Positions 44,762-54,737 of a DNA stretch of 64,000 nt are shown piece after piece (the first letter of the stretch is position 1; each line of letters opens with the position of its first letter). Position numbers and translations under genes: made by a program. Location: positions 186,001 to 250,000 of the forward strand of contig NZ_OCND01000006.1 of NCBI RefSeq assembly GCF_900215535.1, given 5' to 3'. This DNA comes from Pseudoxanthomonas wuyuanensis (GTDB lineage Bacteria; Pseudomonadota; Gammaproteobacteria; Xanthomonadales; Xanthomonadaceae). The notes under the pieces are model-generated. The model saw nothing but the letters and a program-made list of their open reading frames with translations. It made no database searches and was not told the origin of the DNA.

Positions 44762-45871
44762 CTACATCACCGCAATGCAGTCGCGGCCATTGGCCTTGGC
44801 GCGGTAAAGGGCCCGGTCGGCGGCTTCGACCCAGTCCCCCACTTCGGCCTTGTCGGCATCGATTTCGCAGACGCCGATGCTGATCGTGCAGCGCAGGCCA
44901 TCGCGGGTGAACACATAGGCGGCGACCTGGCGGCGCAGCCTTTCGGCCGCCACCATCGCCTCCTCCCAGTGGGTGTCGGGCATGACGATGCCGAACTCGT
45001 CGCCGCCGTAGCGGCCGCCGGTATCGGCATCGCGCAGACAGGCCTTCATCAGCCGCGCGAATTCCTCGACCACCTGATCGCCCACGGTGTGGCCGTGGCG
45101 GTCGTTGATCTGCTTGAAGTTGTCGATGTCGATCAGGATCAGCACCGCCGGGCGCCCGCTGCGCTGGAACCGCCTGAGTTCGGTCGATGCCGCGTACAGC
45201 CATTGCTGCCGGTTCATCAAGCCGGTGGCGCCGTCGAACCGCGCCATCTTGTCCAGCAGGTCGCGCTGAAGCTGGACCTTGCGCGAGATCGAATGGGTGG
45301 CAAAACCGATCGCCATCGGATAGATCACCAGAAACGGCAGGCAGGCCAGTACCACCGGGTAGCTGGTCTGCGGTTCGAAAGCGAAACCCCAGGCCGCGCC
45401 GGCCGCAATGCAGGTCAGCAGCAACGCCGAAAACGTGCGCAGGCCAAAGCGCCAGCCGCCGATGATCACCTTGTCCATCGTCAGCATCACCGCCAGCAGT
45501 ACGCTGGGCAGCGCATTGAAATGCATGGCCGCTATCCAGAACCCGCCCATGGCCGCGTCGAAGGTGAGATTGCGGTATTCGGCCTTGGTCGGTTCGGCGC
45601 TGTGGCGTACCAGCAGGAAGGCCAGATGCGGCCACAGCAGGCCGTTGGCCAACAGCACTGCCCATACCGCGGCGCCGGCATCCCGTTCGTACAGCACCGC
45701 CCCGACGCACAGGATGCCCAGCCCCAACCCGAGCATGCGCATCCGGTAGGTGCGCACTCCGAATCTGGAGCGGTTCTGTTCCGCGATGCTGCGGGCTGTT
45801 TCCAGGGGCAAATGGGGTTCGCGCAGGACCGGATTCGTGGATTCTGGTCGATAACACCGCCGCCGGTCCAC
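44762..45871 (-). CDS. MASE2-domain diguanylate cyclase
   Basis: 369 residues. Residues about 41-190 form the membrane-bound MASE2 sensor (RMRMLGLGLGILCVGAVL, LLWPHLAFLL, FWIAAMHFNALPSVLLAVML), as in E. coli DgcC (AdrA). The GGDEF domain (about 205-369) has the intact active site RYGGDEFGIV at 287-296 and the product-inhibition I-site RDAD at 280-283. It should make cyclic di-GMP, which commonly raises exopolysaccharide synthesis; the EPS locus lies about 2 kb away, but a direct link is inference. The ATG at 45871 gives a long N-terminus; the MASE2 domain itself starts around residue 43. Confidence 0.93.
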   Translation of the reverse strand: MDRRRCYRPESTNPVLREPHLPLETARSIAEQNRSRFGVRTYRMRMLGLGLGILCVGAVLYERDAGAAVWAVLLANGLLWPHLAFLLVRHSAEPTKAEYRNLTFDAAMGGFWIAAMHFNALPSVLLAVMLTMDKVIIGGWRFGLRTFSALLLTCIAAGAAWGFAFEPQTSYPVVLACLPFLVIYPMAIGFATHSISRKVQLQRDLLDKMARFDGATGLMNRQQWLYAASTELRRFQRSGRPAVLILIDIDNFKQINDRHGHTVGDQVVEEFARLMKACLRDADTGGRYGGDEFGIVMPDTHWEEAMVAAERLRRQVAAYVFTRDGLRCTISIGVCEIDADKAEVGDWVEAADRALYRAKANGRDCIAVM

Positions 45872-45917
45872 TACCGGACCGGGCCCTGGACGTTCGCGTT
45901 GCCCGCCAGCGCGAGGT

Positions 45918-46934
45918 TCAGCCGCCCTGGTAACCCTGCGGATTCATCGACTGCCAGCGCCACGCATCGCGGCACATCGCATCGACATCGTACTCGGCGC
46001 GCCAGCCCAGCAACTGCTGCGCCAGCCCCGGATCGGCGTAGACCTCGGCCACATCGCCGGGCCGGCGCTCAACGATCTGGTAAGGGATCTCGCGCCCGCT
46101 GGCGCTGCTGAAGGCGTTCGCCAGTTCCAGCACGCTGATGCCGCGGCCGGTGCCCAGGTTGACGGTCAGGCTGCGGTCGGCACGGACCAGGTAATCCAGC
46201 GCGTCGGCATGCGCGCGCGCCAGATCGACCACATGGATGTAGTCGCGCACGCCGGTGCCATCCACGGTCGGGTAATCGCCGCCGAACACGCTCAGCTTTT
46301 CGCGGCGCCCGACCGCCACCTGGCAGATATACGGCATCAGGTTGTTCGGGATGCCGTTGGGGTCCTCGCCGATCAGCCCGGAAGCGTGCGCACCGACCGG
46401 ATTGAAATAGCGCAGGTTGGCGGCGCGGAAGTCGCGGTCGGAACGGCACAGATCGCCAATCAGTTCCTCCACCACCAGCTTGGTGCGGCCATAGGGATTG
46501 GTGACCTGCAGGCGCGCCTGCTCGTTGACCGGCACCTGCTCCGGGTCGCCATACACGGTGGCTGAAGAACTGAACACCAGCCGGCGCACGCCGGCGCCGC
46601 GCATGGCCTGCAGCAGGTTGATGGTGCCGCCTATGTTGTTCTCGAAATAGTCCAGCGGGCGCTCGCAGGATTCGCCCACCGCCTTCAGCGCGGCGAAGTG
46701 GATCACCGCATCGAACGATTCCTGCGCGAACAGCGCCTCCAGCGCCGGCTTGTCGCGCAGGTCCAGCCGATGGAACGGCACCGGTGCGCCGCTCAGCTGC
46801 CGCAACCGGGTCAGGACTTCCGGCGAGCTATTGCTGAAGTTGTCGGCAATGGCGACCTGATGGCCGCGTTCGCTCAGCGTGGCATAGGTATGGCAGCCGA
46901 TGTAGCCGGCGCCGCCGCACAGCAGGATCCGCAT
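45918..46934 (-). CDS. galE: UDP-glucose 4-epimerase
   Basis: 338 residues, the normal length. NAD-binding GGAGYIGCHTYATL begins at residue 7, the active-site serine lies in FSSSATVYGDPE and the YxxxK pair in NPYGRTKLVVEEL; LRYFNPVGAHASGLIGEDP and VRDYIHVVDLA are typical GalE. It interconverts UDP-glucose and UDP-galactose and so can supply UDP-Gal to the adjacent polysaccharide genes. GGGGGGAA nine bases upstream fixes the ATG at 46934; a longer frame to 47024 is not needed. Confidence 0.95.
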   Translation of the reverse strand: MRILLCGGAGYIGCHTYATLSERGHQVAIADNFSNSSPEVLTRLRQLSGAPVPFHRLDLRDKPALEALFAQESFDAVIHFAALKAVGESCERPLDYFENNIGGTINLLQAMRGAGVRRLVFSSSATVYGDPEQVPVNEQARLQVTNPYGRTKLVVEELIGDLCRSDRDFRAANLRYFNPVGAHASGLIGEDPNGIPNNLMPYICQVAVGRREKLSVFGGDYPTVDGTGVRDYIHVVDLARAHADALDYLVRADRSLTVNLGTGRGISVLELANAFSSASGREIPYQIVERRPGDVAEVYADPGLAQQLLGWRAEYDVDAMCRDAWRWQSMNPQGYQGG

Positions 46935-47050
46935 CTGTTCCCCCCGGAAGATACCGGCATTTGCCTGGGAGTACGTCAAAGCGCGCACAATCAGGTCAAT
47001 GCGCGACAGCGCCGACGATTTCACCGCTACGCTGTCCTCCCGGCGACGGT

Positions 47051-47166
47051 TTGGGCGTTATCCGGCTTAACCGGCAACGGGCGGCCTTGGCCATCCCGCC
47101 GCTGCCTTCGACGGGCGCGCGCTGTGACCCCAGGGACCCGATGCCCCAAAAGTCCATGACACGCCC
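47051..47166. repeat. Degenerate copy of the MITE-like repeat, one clear end
   Basis: The end at 47131-47166 is the inverse complement of TAGGGCGTGTCATGGACTTT followed by TGGGGCATCGGG, clearly related to the termini at 734-890. A possible decayed left end (TTGGGCGTTATCCGG) lies at 47051. It sits in the 273-bp spacer between divergent galE and the EPS locus, 41 bp before the first EPS gene, so it may lie in the EPS promoter region. Confidence 0.55.
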
Positions 47167-47207
47167 TACACTCGAAAAAACCCTTTCCCATTGAGATCCG
47201 TCCCTAG

Positions 47208-48497
<1,290 letters not shown>

Positions 48498-48543
48498 CAT
48501 TTGCCGCCTGCCACCTGCCCCACCGAGTCAAGGAAAACACACG

Positions 48544-49551
48544 ATGCGCGTACTGGTCACCGGCGCCGCCGGCTTCATCGGCTCCCACCTGAGCCAGCGC
48601 CTGCTGGCGCGCGGCGACGAGGTCTTCGGCTTCGACAACCTCAATGCGTACTACGATCCGACGCTGAAGGAAGCGCGGCTGGCCAGGCTGCTGCCGCACC
48701 CGGGCTTCCGCTTCGTGCGCGCCTCACTGGAAGACCGGCCGGCGCTCGAAGCGGCCTTCGACGACTTCAAGCCGCAGCGGGTGGTCAACCTGGCCGCGCA
48801 GGCCGGCGTGCGCTATTCGCTTGAGAATCCGCACGCCTACATCGACAGCAACATCGTCGGCTTCATGAACATCCTGGAGGCCTGCCGGCACCGCGGCGTC
48901 GAGCATCTGGTGTACGCCTCCTCCAGTTCGGTCTACGGCGCCAACCGCAAGCTGCCGTTCGCGGTCGAGGACAGCGTCGATCACCCGGTCAGCATGTACG
49001 CGGCGACCAAGAAGGCCAACGAACTGATGGCGCACACCTACAGCCACCTGTTCGATCTGCCCACCACCGGCCTGCGCTTCTTCACCGTCTATGGCCCGTG
49101 GGGCCGTCCGGACATGGCGCTGTTCCTGTTCACCCGCAAGATCCTGGCCGGCGAACCGATCGACGTGTTCAACAACGGCAAGCACACCCGCGATTTCACC
49201 TACATCGACGATATCGTCGAAGGCGTCATCCGCTCGCTGGACCGCGTTCCCGGCCCCGACCCGCAGTACGACCCGATGAACCCGTCCCCGGCCAGTTCGC
49301 AGGCGCCCTACCGGGTCTACAACATCGGCAACCACCAGCCGGTCGAGCTGCTGCGCTACATCGAGGTGCTGGAGCAATGCCTGGGCCGCAAGGCCGAACG
49401 CAACCTGCTGCCGCTGCAACCCGGCGACGTGCCCGACACCTATGCCGACGTGGAAGCGCTGAACCGCGACACCGGTTACTCGCCATCGACCCCGATCGAA
49501 ACCGGCGTCAGCCGCTTCGTGGAGTGGTACCGGGAGTTCTATCCGGGCTGA
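48544..49551 (+). CDS. NAD-dependent epimerase, UDP-glucuronate 4-epimerase (CapI) type
   Basis: 335-residue short-chain dehydrogenase. The N-terminus is [17 protein letters not shown], followed by [38 protein letters not shown], the serine in [29 protein letters not shown] and [18 protein letters not shown]. These are hallmarks of the CapI/GAE group converting UDP-GlcA to UDP-GalA. Downstream of a TviB-like dehydrogenase the substrate could instead be the N-acetylated uronate. Either way the pair should supply an acidic sugar for the polysaccharide. GGAAAACACACG precedes the start. Confidence 0.9.
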   Translation: MRVLVTGAAGFIGSHLSQRLLARGDEVFGFDNLNAYYDPTLKEARLARLLPHPGFRFVRASLEDRPALEAAFDDFKPQRVVNLAAQAGVRYSLENPHAYIDSNIVGFMNILEACRHRGVEHLVYASSSSVYGANRKLPFAVEDSVDHPVSMYAATKKANELMAHTYSHLFDLPTTGLRFFTVYGPWGRPDMALFLFTRKILAGEPIDVFNNGKHTRDFTYIDDIVEGVIRSLDRVPGPDPQYDPMNPSPASSQAPYRVYNIGNHQPVELLRYIEVLEQCLGRKAERNLLPLQPGDVPDTYADVEALNRDTGYSPSTPIETGVSRFVEWYREFYPG

Positions 49552-49641
49552 ACCGGATCTTCCCCATCGGACGCGACGGCAATGTCCGGATCGGCACCTG
49601 GCCCGCGTTATTGAAGTTAGTCCATCTACAGGGGAAATCCG

Positions 49642-50265
49642 ATGAAGCGCCTTTTTGCAGTTGTTGCCGCCGTAGCTGTTGCGGCGCTCATGGCAGGTTG
49701 CGCCACCGGTGCGGCCAGCAGCAAGACGGCGCCACCGGAGCGCATGGCGATGGCGGTGGAGGCCTACCAGATCGGCGTCGATGACATCGTTCAGGTTTCG
49801 GTCTGGCGCAACCCGGAACTCGGCATCACCGTGCCGGTCCGTCCGGACGGCATGATCTCGGTGCCGCTGATCGGCGACGTGGCCGCAGGCGGCCGCATTC
49901 CGGCCGATGTGGCCAAGGACATCCAGGAAAAGCTGGCCGTCTATGTGCGCGATCCGCAGGTGGCGGTAATCCTGACCGAACTGCGCAGCCATGAGTATCT
50001 TTCCCGCGTGCGCGTCACCGGCGCGGTACGCCAGCCGGTATCCATCCCCTACAGGCCCGGCATGACCGTACTCGATGCCGTCCTGGCCGCAGGCGGAGTG
50101 ACCGAATTCGCCGCGCCGGACCGTTCCAGCCTGTACCGCAAGACGCCTGACCAGACCCAGAGCTTCAGCGTCCGCCTGGATCGAATCCTCAATCGCGGCG
50201 ATCTTTCCACCAATTTCACCGTCGCTCCCGGCGACGTGATCACCGTTCCGGAACGCGTCCTATGA
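49642..50265 (+). CDS. Polysaccharide export lipoprotein (Wza/EpsE-like)
   Basis: 207 residues. The lipoprotein signal MKRLFAVVAAVAVAALMAGC puts the lipid-modified cysteine at residue 20. The polysaccharide biosynthesis/export (PES) domain follows: YQIGVDDIVQVSVWRNPEL, VPVRPDGMISVPLIGDVAA, VYVRDPQVAVI, then a SLBB-type segment VRVTGAVRQPVSIPYRPGMTVLDAVLAAGG. The short form without extra SLBB repeats resembles the export proteins of exosortase-associated EPS clusters. AGGGGAAAT upstream marks the start, and a 90-bp gap before it may carry the operon promoter. The stop overlaps the next ATG by four bases. Confidence 0.92.
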   Translation: MKRLFAVVAAVAVAALMAGCATGAASSKTAPPERMAMAVEAYQIGVDDIVQVSVWRNPELGITVPVRPDGMISVPLIGDVAAGGRIPADVAKDIQEKLAVYVRDPQVAVILTELRSHEYLSRVRVTGAVRQPVSIPYRPGMTVLDAVLAAGGVTEFAAPDRSSLYRKTPDQTQSFSVRLDRILNRGDLSTNFTVAPGDVITVPERVL

Positions 50266-51833
50266 ACGCTGCTTCCGCTGCCTGGGCAGCTCCGGAAGAC
50301 AACCGTTCCGCGCTGACCATCCTGCCGGTACTGGGCAACGAATTCCGCCGTCGCGCAGTGATGCTGATGGGCATCTTCGCCCTGCTGTCGCTGATTGCGC
50401 TGGTTGTCGGCATGCTGCTGCCGAAAAAGTACACCTCATCCACCACCATCCTGGTGGAGGAACGCAACATCATCGCGCCGCTGATGGAAGGCCGCGCGGT
50501 CGCCACCAGCGTTGTCGACCGCGCCAGCATCCTGCGCGAGGTGGCCTTCAGCCGGCGGGTGATGGACGAAATCCTCAAGACCGGCGGCTGGATGGAAGGC
50601 AACCCCACGCCGGTCGAGCAGGACAAGTTGATCGAAAAGATCATCGGCCGCACCAGCATCTCCAATCCGCGCGCCAACCTGATCCAGATTTCCTACAGCG
50701 ATTCGGATGCCGACCGCGCCTTCCGCGTGACCAAGCGTTTCGGCGATCTGGTCATCCAGGAAAGCCTGTCCACCAAGGAGCGCGAGAGCAGCGAGGCCTA
50801 TGCCTTCATCGATTCGCAGGTCAACCAGTACCACGAGAAACTGACCAAGGCCGAACAGGAACTGGAGCAGTTCCGCAGCACCAATCCCGATGCGCGGCCG
50901 GGAATCGAGACAGACGTCAACGCGCGCATCGGCGAACTTCGGCGCATCATCGAAACCGGGCGGATGGACCTGATCGACATGCGCTCGCAGGAATCGGCGC
51001 TGCATTCGCAGCTTTCCGGCGAAAGCGAGGTCACCATGGTGCAGACCCGCGCCGGCCAGTTCCGCGCGCGCCTGGCCGAGCTGCATTCGCAACGCGACCA
51101 GCTGCTGTTGACCTACACCGACCAGCATCCTGACGTGGTGCGCGTGCAGCACCAGATCCGCGACCTGGAGGAAGATCTCCGCCGCGAGGAAAGCCAGCCG
51201 CGCAGAAGCGTCTCGCCGACCGCGCTGGACGGGTCGGCCGCCGCGTTCAACCCGCTGTATGGCGAGCTCAGGAGCAAGCAGGCCGAAGCCAGCCGCCGCA
51301 GCGCCTCCACGTCGGCGCGTATCACCACCGCCGAGGCGATGCTGGCCGACGAGCTGGCGCGCAGCCGCCGCATCGCCGCATCGGAAAGCACGCTGGCCGA
51401 ACTGACCCGCGACTACGAGGTCAACCGCGATCTGTACCAGGACCTGCTGAAGCGCCGCGAGAACGCCCGCGTTTCGATGAACCTCGATGCCGAGCAGCGC
51501 GGCCTGAGTTTCCGCATCCAGGAACCGGCGGCGCTGGCGCTGCGTCCCAGCGGCCTGCGGGTGATGCATGTGGCCGGCGCCGGCCTGGTGCTGGCGCTGC
51601 TAGTCCCGCTGGCGCTGCTGGTGGCGATCGTCAAGCTGGATCCGCGCGTGCGCTCGCCGCTGCAGATCGAGCGCGACGCCGGCCTGCCGGTGCTGGGCAC
51701 CATGCCCGCCTATCTGACCGGCCGCAAACGGCGCCAGTCCTTGCGCCGCTATTCGCTGGCCGCCACCCTGTTCCTCGCCGTGCCGCTCATCTACGGGCTG
51801 ACCTTCACCCTGAAGCTGATGGATATGCTATGA
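50262..51833 (+). CDS. Polysaccharide chain-length determinant (Wzz/EpsF-like)
   Basis: 523 residues. TM helix 1 is at about 33-53 (LMGIFALLSLIALVVGMLL), followed by the Wzz signature LPKKYTSSTTILVEERNI. A long periplasmic coiled coil (about 165-410: KLTKAEQELEQFRSTNP, HSQRDQLLLTYTDQHPDVV) leads to TM helix 2 at about 435-457 and a further C-terminal hydrophobic helix (about 490-515). The GNxR/G-type C-terminus lacks a fused kinase, which is encoded by the next gene. It should control chain length and couple synthesis to export. Both ends overlap neighbouring genes by four bases. Confidence 0.92.
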   Translation: MNAASAAWAAPEDNRSALTILPVLGNEFRRRAVMLMGIFALLSLIALVVGMLLPKKYTSSTTILVEERNIIAPLMEGRAVATSVVDRASILREVAFSRRVMDEILKTGGWMEGNPTPVEQDKLIEKIIGRTSISNPRANLIQISYSDSDADRAFRVTKRFGDLVIQESLSTKERESSEAYAFIDSQVNQYHEKLTKAEQELEQFRSTNPDARPGIETDVNARIGELRRIIETGRMDLIDMRSQESALHSQLSGESEVTMVQTRAGQFRARLAELHSQRDQLLLTYTDQHPDVVRVQHQIRDLEEDLRREESQPRRSVSPTALDGSAAAFNPLYGELRSKQAEASRRSASTSARITTAEAMLADELARSRRIAASESTLAELTRDYEVNRDLYQDLLKRRENARVSMNLDAEQRGLSFRIQEPAALALRPSGLRVMHVAGAGLVLALLVPLALLVAIVKLDPRVRSPLQIERDAGLPVLGTMPAYLTGRKRRQSLRRYSLAATLFLAVPLIYGLTFTLKLMDML

Positions 51834-52570
51834 CCAACGCAATCGCCCCCCGCAAGGACGAACCTGGCGACGACTCGCGCGTGGCGGGCCGGTCCATTGC
51901 CCCGCGCATGCCGGTCACGGCGCTGAGCCCGGTACAACTGGAGGACCGCGCCACCATCTACCGCAGCGAGACCGCGCGCCGCGAAGTCGATGCATTCCGC
52001 GAACTGCGCACGCAGTTGCTGTCATTGGCCGACGGCAACTTCGTCACCCTGGTGGCGCCGGTCAGCCGCGGCAGCGGCGGCAGCTTCGTCGCCCGCAACC
52101 TGGCGGTGGCGGTGGCCTTCGACGAGAGCAAGAGCGCGCTGCTGGTGGATTGCGATCTTCGCCATCCCTCGCAGGCCGCCACGATGAAGGTGTCCCTCAG
52201 CAACGGCGGCCTGATCGACTACCTGGAAGATCCCGAAGGCAACGCCGAGGACGTGCTGTACGACACCGGCGTACCGCGCCTGCGGCTGCTGCCGGCGGGA
52301 AAATCGCGCGAAACGGGCGCCGAGTATTTTTCATCCTTCCGCATGCGCCTGCTGCTGGATTCGCTGCGCAGCCGCTATCCCAGCTGCCATCTGTTCCTGG
52401 ACGCGCCGCCGGTACGCGGCGCGCCGGATGCGCGCATCCTGGCCGACCTGGCCGATGTGGTCGTGCTGGTGGCCGGCTACGGACGCGACACGCCTGCGGC
52501 CATCGCCCAGGCCGCGGCCGGTTTCGACCCCAAGAAGTTCGCCGGGGTCGTATTCAACGAAGGTGTATGA
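51830..52570 (+). CDS. CpsD/BY-kinase-like ATPase lacking the P-loop lysine
   Basis: 246 residues of the CpsD/CapB group that normally autophosphorylates tyrosine and works with a Wzz partner. The ELR-type oligomerisation segment EVDAFRELRTQLL (52-64) and Walker A' ALLVDCDLRHPS (103-114) are present, and Walker B CHLFLDAPPV is at 186-195. The Walker A, however, reads APVSRGSGGSFVARNLA (76-92): the GKS/T lysine is glycine. There is also no C-terminal tyrosine cluster (the protein ends VFNEGV). A structural or regulatory role without tyrosine kinase activity is likely. It is coupled by a four-base overlap to the chain-length gene. Confidence 0.85.
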   Translation: MTNAIAPRKDEPGDDSRVAGRSIAPRMPVTALSPVQLEDRATIYRSETARREVDAFRELRTQLLSLADGNFVTLVAPVSRGSGGSFVARNLAVAVAFDESKSALLVDCDLRHPSQAATMKVSLSNGGLIDYLEDPEGNAEDVLYDTGVPRLRLLPAGKSRETGAEYFSSFRMRLLLDSLRSRYPSCHLFLDAPPVRGAPDARILADLADVVVLVAGYGRDTPAAIAQAAAGFDPKKFAGVVFNEGV

Positions 52571-52586
52571 CAAGGGGGGAAGCAGG

Positions 52587-53918
52587 ATGGCTACCGATAC
52601 ACGTAAATACGCGCCGCAGAGGTTTCCGCGCAGCGCGCTCTGCATTGCGCTGCTGACCGCCATGCCGTATGCCGCAAATGCCGCCCGGCTCGATTACGAA
52701 CTGGGCGCGGCAGTGATGCACAGCGACAACATCGTGCTGAGGGAGAACGACGAGATCAGCGAGACGGTGTTTTCGCCGCGGCTGCGCTTCGATTTCGAAC
52801 ACAGCAGTTCGACCCTGCAAAGCACGTTCCGCGGCGACGTGCAGTACCTGGACTACCTGGACGACGTTTACAAGGACGATACCCGCGGCGAGTTCGTCGG
52901 CGCTCTGGACTGGACCATCTCGCCGGATCGGGTCAGCTTCATGGCGCGCGACTCGCTGAGCCGCCAGTCGGTCAGCACGCTGGCCGCGTTCACTCCCGGC
53001 AACCAGCAGCAGATCAACGTCTTCGAAGCCGGCCCCAGCTTCTTCGCCCGCTTCGGCCAGGCCACCCTGGGCCAGCTCGATCTGCGTTATACCAACAGCT
53101 ACGCGGAAGAAACCGAAACCTTCAACAGCGACCGCTACAACGTTGCCGCCCGCCTGCGTCGCGAGACCAGCAGCACCGCCCAGGTCTCGCTGAATCTGGA
53201 AGCCACCCAGACCGAGTACGACACCATCAGCGAGCTGTACGACTACAAGCGCTACGACGCCTATGTGAACTACACCAGCCAGTTGGCGTCGCTGGATCTG
53301 AGCGTGGACGCCGGCTATTCGAGATTGCAGCCCAGGGGCGGCGACGACACCTCCGGCGCGCTGTTCCGCGGCCGCGCGGACTGGCGGGTCAGCCCGCGCA
53401 GCACGTTCAACGCAAATCTCAGCTACCAGTTCGCCGACGCGGCGCAGGATCTGATCCTGCGGGTGGGCGCGCCAGGCGACCCCGGCAGCCCGATCATCGG
53501 CGACCCGGACAACCCCAATCTGCAGATCGTGCCGGACACGTTCAAGCAGAAGCGGGCCAATCTGGGCTACCAGTTCACCGGCGTGCGGCTGAACCTGCAG
53601 GTGCAGCCGTACTACGAGCAACTGCGCTACCTTCGCGACGACGCTTTCGATCAGGACAACTACGGCGGTCTGTTCAGCGCCCGCTACGAGATACGTCCGC
53701 AGCTGTTCGCGACCGCGCTGGCTGCGCGGCAGCATCGCCAGTTCAAGGGCATCGATCGCGAGGACAAGGACACCACGCTGGCGCTGGGCCTGGCGTCGCG
53801 GATGAGCCGGCACTGGGGCGCGCAGCTGGACTACCAGTACCGCAAGCGCGACAGCTCGGTAGGTGGCCAGAACTACGTCGAGAACGTGGTGGTGCTGTCG
53901 TTCACCTATTTCCGCTGA
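52587..53918 (+). CDS. Outer-membrane beta-barrel protein of the EPS locus (EpsL-like)
   Basis: 443 residues from ATG 52587, with GGGGGGAAGCAGG just upstream. A signal peptide (SALCIALLTAMPYAANA, cleavage near residue 32) precedes a repetitive set of amphipathic beta strands to the aromatic C-terminus VVVLSFTYFR. The opening LDYELGAAVMHSDNIVL resembles the barrel proteins of exosortase-type EPS clusters and EpsL of Methylobacillus. It may provide or assist the outer-membrane channel for the polymer. A longer frame starting inside the previous gene lacks the signal peptide. Confidence 0.85.
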   Translation: MATDTRKYAPQRFPRSALCIALLTAMPYAANAARLDYELGAAVMHSDNIVLRENDEISETVFSPRLRFDFEHSSSTLQSTFRGDVQYLDYLDDVYKDDTRGEFVGALDWTISPDRVSFMARDSLSRQSVSTLAAFTPGNQQQINVFEAGPSFFARFGQATLGQLDLRYTNSYAEETETFNSDRYNVAARLRRETSSTAQVSLNLEATQTEYDTISELYDYKRYDAYVNYTSQLASLDLSVDAGYSRLQPRGGDDTSGALFRGRADWRVSPRSTFNANLSYQFADAAQDLILRVGAPGDPGSPIIGDPDNPNLQIVPDTFKQKRANLGYQFTGVRLNLQVQPYYEQLRYLRDDAFDQDNYGGLFSARYEIRPQLFATALAARQHRQFKGIDREDKDTTLALGLASRMSRHWGAQLDYQYRKRDSSVGGQNYVENVVVLSFTYFR

Positions 53919-53930
53919 CCGCCGCCGGCC

Positions 53931-54737
53931 ATGCCTTCTCCGCCCCCCCAGCCCACCCGCTCCGGCCCCGCCGTCGCGCTGATGTACCACGCCATCGGCG
54001 AGGGTGCCGCGCCGGAGGGCCAGGATCCGCATTACACGCTGGATTGCAGCGCCTTCCAGCGCCAGCTCAATTTCGTCGATGCCGGCAGTGGCGGCGGCAG
54101 TGCGCGCGACTGGCTTGCCGGCAGCCATGGCGCGCGAGTGCTGCTCACCTTCGACGACGGCCATATCAGCAACTACCAGTACGCGTTTCCGGCATTGGCG
54201 ACCCGCGGCATGGGCGCGGACTTCTTCGTCAATCCGGCCAACGTGGGCCGGCCCGGCTTTGCCAGCTGGCGGCAGTTGCGGGAAATGTCCGATGCCGGCA
54301 TGTCCATCCAGTCGCATGGCTACGATCACCTATACCTGACCAGCCTGGGCACGGACGCGCTGCGTGCCAGCCTGCGCGCGGCACGCGAGGAAATCTCCCA
54401 GCAGATCGGCAAGCCGGTGACGCTGCTGGCGCCCCCGGGCGGGCGCATGCCGCGCAATCTTTGCGCGTTGGCGCGCGAATGCGGCTATACGCACGTGCTG
54501 TCCTCGCGGCCGGGATTGATTGCCGCCGGCGCAACCGGCATGGTCCTGCCGCGGATGGCGGTGACCGCGGCCACCGGCGACGCCGAGCTGCAGAGCTGGA
54601 TTGCCGGCGATTCCACCACGGTCGTGCGCGAGCGGCTGCGCTATGCCGGACTTGCGCTGGCCAAACGGCTGCTGGGCGATGCGCGTTACGAACGCGCCCG
54701 CGCCCGCGCGCTGGCGGCGCTTCGAGGAACGTCGTGA
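53931..54737 (+). CDS. Polysaccharide deacetylase (NodB homology domain)
   Basis: 268 residues. NodB motifs are visible: VALMYHAIG at the start of the domain, motif 1 LLTFDDGHISNY with the catalytic aspartate pair, motif 2 SIQSHGYDHLYL with the metal-binding histidines, and motif 3 LAPPGGRMP. There is no signal peptide or membrane helix, so it may act on a lipid-linked intermediate or cytosolic substrate, or reach the periplasm by another route. It likely removes N- or O-acetyl groups from the polymer. The stop overlaps the GTG start of the next gene. Confidence 0.9.
   Translation: MPSPPPQPTRSGPAVALMYHAIGEGAAPEGQDPHYTLDCSAFQRQLNFVDAGSGGGSARDWLAGSHGARVLLTFDDGHISNYQYAFPALATRGMGADFFVNPANVGRPGFASWRQLREMSDAGMSIQSHGYDHLYLTSLGTDALRASLRAAREEISQQIGKPVTLLAPPGGRMPRNLCALARECGYTHVLSSRPGLIAAGATGMVLPRMAVTAATGDAELQSWIAGDSTTVVRERLRYAGLALAKRLLGDARYERARARALAALRGTS

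Noticed and set aside
53931..54737. XrtA-type (PEP-CTERM) polysaccharide deacetylase
   Set aside because: The domain opens VALMYHAIG like general NodB deacetylases; the start typical of the exosortase-linked family was not recognised, so only the general call is kept.
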